9,851 nucleotides of DNA from Fimbriimonadales bacterium. Its GTDB lineage: Bacteria; Armatimonadota; Fimbriimonadia; Fimbriimonadales; GBS-DC. This document shows positions 6,007-9,851 of the stretch, piece by piece. Below the pieces are notes generated by a model. It was not told the origin of the DNA, made no database searches, and worked only from the letters and a program-made list of their open reading frames with translations. Positions within the stretch are counted from its first letter, which is position 1. Every line of letters begins with the position of its first letter. The stretch is taken from contig JANXCK010000074.1 in NCBI GenBank assembly GCA_025060055.1, forward strand, positions 1 to 9,851, in the 5' to 3' direction. The translations under genes and the position numbers were made by a program.

Positions 6007-6590
6007 ACGAGCCAAGACGACTCACGGTGCTGGAGATAGAGACCAAGCGGTTCCGCAGGCGACTTCGGGGCTATGACCCTACGGCAGTGGACGCTTTCCT
6101 ACACGAGGTGGCAGCGCATTACGAGGAGGTTCTCACCGAGAACCGTCGGATGCGTGAGGAGCTTGTTGGGCTGCGCCAAGAGGCGGAACGCTACAGGGCG
6201 ATGGAAGGCGCGCTCAAGGAGTCGCTGGTGCTGGCGCAGCGTAGCGCCGACGAGACCCGCAGCAACGCCCACAAAGAGGCAGAGCTGATTGTGCGCGAGG
6301 CGCGGCTAAGAGCCGAGCAGATTGTACGCGAAGCGGAGCAGCGTGCGCAACACCTCATTTCCGAGACCGAGGCGCTGGAGGCGCGTAAACGCGCCGTCGT
6401 GATGGAACTGCGCGCACTTCTGCTGACCCATCTGCAGGCATTAGAGCCACTCTCCACTGAGGCGTCAGCCGCTGCGGTGGTACCGTCGGCAGAACCGCCT
6501 TCGGAAAATGGCGCATCTATGCCCCTGAGTGCCCCCGCACCTTCAGCCTGTGTCTCCAACAGCAGCGAGCTGCCTACAGAGGGCGTATAG
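6003..6590 (+). CDS. divIVA: DivIVA-domain coiled-coil protein
   Basis: Peripheral membrane/cytoskeletal protein of 195 residues; DivIVA proteins sense curved membrane and recruit division or polar-growth factors. DivIVA domain about 7-55: LTVLEIETKRFRRRLRGYDPTAVDAFL, with the family's G-Y-D-x-x-x-V-D-x-F-L hallmark. A long charged coiled coil follows (about 40-145) rich in heptad-like Glu/Ala/Arg and AEQIVREAE-type repeats, then a low-complexity Ala/Pro/Ser/Glu tail (about 150-195) that is probably disordered. The ATG overlaps the yggT stop (ATGA). The ylmG-divIVA neighbourhood is conserved in Firmicutes and Actinobacteria near ftsZ; here a TPR gene precedes it and no fts gene is in view. 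Whether it is a true functional DivIVA or a DivIVA-like paralogue cannot be told from sequence alone. Confidence 0.92.
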   Translation: MNEPRRLTVLEIETKRFRRRLRGYDPTAVDAFLHEVAAHYEEVLTENRRMREELVGLRQEAERYRAMEGALKESLVLAQRSADETRSNAHKEAELIVREARLRAEQIVREAEQRAQHLISETEALEARKRAVVMELRALLLTHLQALEPLSTEASAAAVVPSAEPPSENGASMPLSAPAPSACVSNSSELPTEGV

Positions 6591-6719
6591 CCACAGGGTG
6601 ATTGGGAAACCCGCTTCGCGGCGGAGCAGACATAGGGGCATGCCTCCGTGCGCGCCCAAGGTCAAACAGTCCTATTTCTCGAACTCTGTGTAGAGCAGGT
6701 GGCTTGGATGCCTCACCTA

Positions 6720-6850
6720 AGAGACTGTCTAATAAGAAATCGCCCAGTACGCCTGACGGCTCAAGCCGTTCCTGCGCAGACCAAGCCGACCTCCGTCGGC
6801 TTTCAGCCCGCGCAGGTGGGCTTGGTTTGCACAGGAACGGCTTGAGCCGT
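6720..6850. repeat. Second palindromic element between convergent genes
   Basis: It begins with AGAGACTGTCTAATAAGAAA (6720-6739), a close copy of the terminal repeats at 4821 and 4995 with a 3-base insertion. It is followed by an inverted repeat with 32-bp arms, 6756-6787 and 6819-6850, paired at 30 of 32 positions. The arms carry ACGGCTTGAGCCGT, also seen at 4950-4963. The loop holds a further hairpin GCCGAC-CTCC-GTCGGC (6785-6800). No matching second terminal repeat was found, so the element is one-ended or truncated. It fills the gap between divIVA and the propeller gene and could stop transcription from both sides, although it lacks a T-tract. The rest of the gap (6591-6719) shows no gene; it contains CAGGTGGCTTGGA (6696-6708), which recurs at 9635-9647. 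Confidence 0.65.
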
Positions 6851-6881
6851 GTTTCACTTGACACCCCAATCGGTATAAGCA

Positions 6882-8639
6882 CTACCGCAGCGGAATCCCC
6901 GCAACGGTTCCCCCGTGCGCGCTGGCGCGACGCGAGGCGAGCAAGCAGTAGCTGCGCTCGCCATTTCCTGTGGACAGCATGGTCGGCAGGTACTCTGCGC
7001 CCAGATGCATCACCTCCGCGCTGAACTCAAAGCGATTGTAAGGGTTCTCCAGCGTAACGGCGCGGAAGAGCGCTTCATGTTGGTTCTCGACCCCTGTGTC
7101 GCGCTGCGCCAGCACATATACATAGGTCGCGCGGCGGTCTGCACGGCGCATCAGGCGCACAGTGGCACTTCGAAGGGTAGCCCCTTCGCCAAAGATGGGC
7201 TGCGGGTAGTGCGCCAGGGGCGTCCCTGCGCGGGCGTGAAACGCGTACAACGCCCCAGAGCGGGTGACGACAGCGCCCACCTCGCGCTCATGGGAGGCGA
7301 CCACAGGTGACACCAGCTCCTCACTGAGGGTGCGCCGCCAAAGCGGCAGCAGCTGGTTAGGATTGAGTGCAACCAGTTCGCGGTTGCCGACACGCGCCAG
7401 CAGAATGCGTCCAAACGGCGTTGGTGCAAGGCTGTGAATCGGTTGCGTTGCGGACACGCGGCGCGTCGCGCGCAGGTTCCCCGTGACCGCATCGATCTGG
7501 GCAATCCAGCCGTTTTGAGTGCCGACATAAAAAGTCCGTCCCATCAGCACCAAGTTGGTGGAGAATGCGCCGTAGGTACTGGGCAGGGGTGCGCTCTGTC
7601 CTGCCCGAATGCCATCCTCGCGAATCGCATGGAGCCGCCCGTCGCTTGCTGCCACATACTGTCGCCCGTTGAAAACTAACGGCTCCAGATCGAGGCGCGG
7701 CGACACGCCTTGAGGGAACTGAACAACCACAAACGGGTCGCCTGCGCCACTGCGTTCTTGCACGCGCGTTATGTCGAGCCGAACCAACTGGTTGCCGCGT
7801 CCCGTGAACCAGCCGTTGCCCAGCACCACGCTGAACCCTGTCGGGATGAAGTTGTTCAGGGTACGCCCCTCCAGCCGCTGATTGCCCAATAAATCGCCGT
7901 TGGGGGCGGTCGCCTCGACAGCGTCGCGCGTGTAAAACACGAGCGTCTCGCTGCGTGCAGGGTCAGTGCCCATCCAGAACAAGCGCCCTTGGTGCAGCAC
8001 AGGCGCAACGAACTGGGTGTGGCTGCCATAGCACCAAGCGCGAGCGCGTACCCAATCTAAGCGCACGACACCTGCGACGAACTCGCCCAGCACCTGCTGA
8101 CTGCCGTTGCTCGCCGTTGCTTGCAGGATTGACCACGCGCCATCGGTTGGCGTACCGCCACTGGGCGGCTGCATCCGCACCAAGTAAAGCATGTCGCCAC
8201 CAGGTTCGATGACGCTACCGACGCCGTTTACGGGCGCGCTGCGCCAGAAATCGCCATCTCCAGAGCGGTTTTCGCGCAACTCTACAGTCCAGCTGGGGGA
8301 GGCAGTTAGCTCGTAGGATGCCAGCGCGAACCCCAATCGATCCCAGCCGTTGCCGTCATTGAGGAGACGCACGCCGAACACAGCGTGTCCTTGCCGAATT
8401 GATTGCCCCGAAGGCGACTCCAACTGCCACCGCCAGCGAACAACCTGTCCGACTCGTACTTGCGCCTCGCTGGAAAGCGCAAGCAGCTGATTACCTGTGC
8501 TTGCTGAGGCGCGGAGCTGGAAGGTAGTACCTGCCCAAAGCATGCCGTTTGGCGCGCGCAACCTGTTATGAGGTACATCGGCTAACGCGAGCGCGCACGC
8601 GCTTGAAACTCCCCACAAGACGCCCCACAATCGTCCCAT
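6882..8639 (-). CDS. Secreted PQQ-like beta-propeller protein
   Basis: Exported protein of unknown function, 585 residues. The start is set at ATG 8639 because GGGAGG lies nine bases upstream; the ATG at 8648 would touch that Shine-Dalgarno directly. Signal peptide 1-20 (WGVLWGVSSACALALA|DVP); the internal Cys is not in a proper lipobox. Residues about 30-190 form a beta domain with a GDGDFWR acidic loop and IEPGGDMLYLVRMQPPSG, resembling Ig-like domains of bacterial surface proteins. Residues about 195-585 form a propeller of PQQ/WD-like blades, for example GRLFWMGTD, GRQYVAASDGRLHAI, GRTFYVGTQNGWIAQIDAVTG and SGALYAFHARAGT. No cofactor-binding or catalytic residues of PQQ dehydrogenases are evident, so a structural or binding role is more likely. 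It sits behind a sigma54-type promoter, which suggests regulated expression. Confidence 0.88.
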   Translation of the reverse strand: MGRLWGVLWGVSSACALALADVPHNRLRAPNGMLWAGTTFQLRASASTGNQLLALSSEAQVRVGQVVRWRWQLESPSGQSIRQGHAVFGVRLLNDGNGWDRLGFALASYELTASPSWTVELRENRSGDGDFWRSAPVNGVGSVIEPGGDMLYLVRMQPPSGGTPTDGAWSILQATASNGSQQVLGEFVAGVVRLDWVRARAWCYGSHTQFVAPVLHQGRLFWMGTDPARSETLVFYTRDAVEATAPNGDLLGNQRLEGRTLNNFIPTGFSVVLGNGWFTGRGNQLVRLDITRVQERSGAGDPFVVVQFPQGVSPRLDLEPLVFNGRQYVAASDGRLHAIREDGIRAGQSAPLPSTYGAFSTNLVLMGRTFYVGTQNGWIAQIDAVTGNLRATRRVSATQPIHSLAPTPFGRILLARVGNRELVALNPNQLLPLWRRTLSEELVSPVVASHEREVGAVVTRSGALYAFHARAGTPLAHYPQPIFGEGATLRSATVRLMRRADRRATYVYVLAQRDTGVENQHEALFRAVTLENPYNRFEFSAEVMHLGAEYLPTMLSTGNGERSYCLLASRRASAHGGTVAGIPLR

Positions 8640-8648
8640 CGGTCGCAT

Positions 8649-8654
8649 CCTCCC
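8649..8654 (-). promoter_or_regulatory. Ribosome binding site that decides the propeller-protein start
   Basis: GGGAGG on the minus strand is followed directly by one ATG (8648) and, nine bases later, by a second in-frame ATG (8639). Only the second is at a usable distance, so it is preferred. The GGG of this site can pair with CCC six bases upstream (CCCTTCGGG), so a small hairpin may partly cover it. Confidence 0.6.
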
Positions 8655-8835
8655 GAAGGGACTGTTTCCATCTTGCGGCGCGGTTCATGCAGGTAGATAT
8701 GGGGAAAAGGGGCAGGGGCATCGATAGGCAGCGCGAAACAGCCTCGCCATGCGGTTCGAAACTGCCTGCGCGTAGAACGCTTCGCCCTGCAGCACGACGC
8801 CCCCGAACTCGGTCGGTAAGTCTACCCCGCTTTGT

Positions 8836-8852
8836 AGCAACTTTCGTGCCAA
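8836..8852 (-). promoter_or_regulatory. Sigma54 (RpoN) promoter, -24/-12 type
   Basis: The minus strand reads TTGGCACGAAAGTTGCT, matching the RpoN consensus TTGGCACG-N4-TTGC(A/T) at every defined base, with GG and GC separated by exactly 10 bp. Transcription would start near 8825 and run into the propeller gene, leaving a leader of about 186 nt. It lies in the 252-bp gap after the prepilin-like gene. Sigma54 promoters need an ATP-driven enhancer-binding protein; I could not recognise its binding site, which may lie inside the upstream gene. The short ORF covering this site is not considered real. The rest of the gap shows no gene. Confidence 0.78.
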
Positions 8853-8891
8853 ACAGGGCAAAAGCGCACCCTCACACACAATTCCCCCCCA

Positions 8892-9569
8892 CTATCGCCG
8901 CGGATCGTAGCGGTCAATACTACCGTCGGGCGTCCAAGTCTGCTCAAAACGATGCCACTTCGCGTGCCCGTCGACATACACATAGTTTGCCCCGCCACTG
9001 TGCCATGTCATCGCCAGCTCCCGTTGCGGCTCGACATAGTACACGCTGCTGCACTCATTAGGAAACCGCCAAGCCCCTGGATGATAGTGGTCAGTGGTTG
9101 TGTTCTCTTTGACTTCGGCGATATAGATGGTGCTGGCGGGCGAGACGATAGAGGCGAGATGGTTGTAGCCAAGGCAGTCCTGTTCGCCCCAAAGGGCGGG
9201 CAGCATCCAGAAGTTCGTGCCGTAGGACACGCGGCGTGGCGTGCGCTGTCCGGGCAGCGGGCGCTCCCAGTTGACGCTGGGGTCGCTGGGGCAGCGGTAG
9301 AGCAGGCGTGTCCGCGCGTATGGCTCTAAGGTGAATAACCAAGTCCAGTACGCGCCTGACCCCGTGTGGCTGTCCAGCGGAAACCGCTCATCGTAATCTT
9401 GCAGGTACATCTGCACGGCGAACCCCATCTGGCGCATGTTGCTGAGGCACTGGGTCTGCCGCGCTTTTTCCCGTGCCTGCGCAAACACGGGAAACAGTAT
9501 CGCCGCTAAAACCGCGATGATAGCGATCACAACTAACAACTCGATCAGCGTAAAGCCTGTGCGTTTCAT
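8892..9569 (-). CDS. Prepilin-like (type IV pseudopilin) protein with H-x9-DG motif
   Basis: Secreted pseudopilin-like protein, 225 residues. Prepilin signal MKRTG|FTLIELLVVIAIIAV: the peptidase would cut after Gly5, giving a mature Phe+1 and Glu at +5 (Glu10), followed by a hydrophobic helix to about residue 30. FPVFAQAREKAR and CLSNMRQMG follow, then a globular domain with RCPSDP (92-97) and the C-terminal motif WHSGGANYVYVDGHAKW, with His190 and Asp200-Gly201 spaced as H-x9-DG. These are hallmarks of the large families found in Planctomycetes and Armatimonadota, usually present in dozens of paralogues per genome; their substrate or function is not known. ATG 9569 is chosen because GGGAGG lies eight bases upstream; a TTG at 9572 would add one residue. 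Downstream of a PEP-CTERM gene on the same strand, separated by a hairpin cluster. Confidence 0.94.
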   Translation of the reverse strand: MKRTGFTLIELLVVIAIIAVLAAILFPVFAQAREKARQTQCLSNMRQMGFAVQMYLQDYDERFPLDSHTGSGAYWTWLFTLEPYARTRLLYRCPSDPSVNWERPLPGQRTPRRVSYGTNFWMLPALWGEQDCLGYNHLASIVSPASTIYIAEVKENTTTDHYHPGAWRFPNECSSVYYVEPQRELAMTWHSGGANYVYVDGHAKWHRFEQTWTPDGSIDRYDPRR

Positions 9570-9577
9570 CAAGTTAG

Positions 9578-9583
9578 CCTCCC
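9578..9583 (-). promoter_or_regulatory. Ribosome binding site of the prepilin-like gene
   Basis: GGGAGG on the minus strand, eight bases before ATG 9569 and five before an in-frame TTG at 9572. The ATG gives the canonical MKRTGFTLIE prepilin start and is preferred. Confidence 0.65.
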
Positions 9584-9612
9584 ACGACTTGGGCTACGGT
9601 GCCTGGCGCTGC

Positions 9613-9721
9613 ACGGACAGGACTGTCCGTACTACAGGTGGCTTGGACAGTCTTGTCCAAGCACAGCATGGGCAAGATGCCCGTGCCACTGGGGACGGGG
9701 CGACGGCGTGGACGCCGTCGC
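9613..9721. repeat. Cluster of four short hairpins with related cores
   Basis: Four inverted repeats lie in a row: ACGGACAG-GA-CTGTCCGT (9613-9630); GCTTGGACA (9641-9649) with TGTCCAAGC (9654-9662); GCATGGGCA (9666-9674) with TGCCCGTGC (9678-9686), one G-T pair; and GCGACGGCGT-GG-ACGCCGTCGC (9700-9721). The first two and the hairpin at 4884-4907 share a GGACAG...TGTCC core, while the flanking arm bases differ and are matched on the other side. The cluster is between the PEP-CTERM gene's stop and the prepilin-like gene's start. The last hairpin, 15-36 nt after the PEP-CTERM stop in the reading direction, could slow or stop transcription, but no T-tract follows. Confidence 0.7.
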
Positions 9722-9735
9722 ACCCGTTTCTGCGC

Positions 9736-9851
9736 TCACGCTCGCGTCGGCCTCCGACGGCGCAGCGCAGTGAGTCCTGCCAAACCTGCGCCGAGTGCCA
9801 GCAAGCTCGCTGGCTCAGGCACGAACTCCAGCGTGTACTCCACCGAGTCGT
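9736..9851 (-). CDS. C-terminus of a PEP-CTERM sorting-signal protein (partial)
   Basis: The minus strand is open from the window edge to a TGA at 9736-9738 and encodes 37 visible residues. They end with the textbook PEP-CTERM tail: VPEP, a hydrophobic segment ASLLALGAGLAGLTAL, and a basic end RRRRPTRA. Such tails direct exported proteins to an exosortase (EpsH/Xrt), which is thought to cut near the PEP motif during delivery to the surface or matrix. Only the end of the gene is present, so the protein's main domain is unknown. No exosortase gene is in the window. Codons near the end also form a small inverted repeat (CGTCGG-CCT-CCGACG, 9745-9759). Same strand as the prepilin-like gene. Confidence 0.88.
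   Translation of the reverse strand, partial: DSVEYTLEFVPEPASLLALGAGLAGLTALRRRRPTRA

Noticed and set aside
6858..6879. TTGACA followed by TATAAG, a possible plus-strand promoter
   Set aside because: The spacer is only 10 bp, far from 16-18, and no plus-strand gene follows.
8685..8879. 64-residue minus-strand ORF upstream of the propeller gene
   Set aside because: GTG start without a Shine-Dalgarno, no recognisable domain, and it contains the sigma54 promoter; treated as chance.
8549..9061. 170-residue plus-strand ORF across the gap between the propeller and prepilin-like genes
   Set aside because: Overlaps both genes antisense, with an Arg/Thr/Pro-rich composition and no recognisable motif.
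9669..9690. TGGCACGGGCATCTTGCC on the minus strand as a second sigma54 promoter
   Set aside because: GG and GC are 12 bp apart instead of 10, and the sequence is explained by the hairpin.

Overview
The window most resembles a chromosomal segment of a member of Armatimonadota (Fimbriimonadia-like). This is inferred from the prepilin-like protein at 8892-9569, whose start (FTLIELLVVIAII, then a FPVFAQAREKAR stretch) and H-x9-DG motif are typical of the large secreted pseudopilin families of that phylum, from a PEP-CTERM protein beside it, and from a Gram-positive-like yggT-divIVA pair in an organism that also has lipoproteins and many exported beta-rich proteins. No rRNA, tRNA, CRISPR array or transposase gene was seen.

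Layout. (1) 1-650, plus strand: the 3' part of an XRE-S24 (LexA/CI-like) self-cleaving repressor whose true start lies before the window. (2) 651-811: a convergent gap with three GTTGACTC direct repeats and two TTTTGCAAAA palindromes. (3) 4749 down to 812, minus strand: two genes overlapping by 4 bp, encoding a 1016-residue secreted multidomain protein and a lipoprotein with three carboxypeptidase-regulatory-like repeats. (4) 4750-5104: a divergent gap packed with nested palindromes, including a 175-bp MITE-like element with terminal inverted repeats, followed by a strong sigma70-type promoter. (5) 5105-6590, plus strand: a tight operon of a secreted TPR protein, YggT and a DivIVA-domain protein, probably acting in envelope growth or division. 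(6) 6591-6881: a convergent gap dominated by a second long palindromic element that shares end and core sequences with the first. (7) 9851 down to 6882, minus strand: the end of a PEP-CTERM protein, a 163-bp cluster of hairpins, a prepilin-like protein, and a secreted PQQ-type propeller protein preceded by a consensus-perfect sigma54 promoter.

The common theme is the cell surface: five of the eight genes encode exported proteins (Sec signal, lipobox, prepilin signal or PEP-CTERM tail). The least explained DNA is the family of short palindromic repeats in the gaps, whose arms change in a compensating way between copies, and the sigma54 promoter with its leader of about 186 nt.
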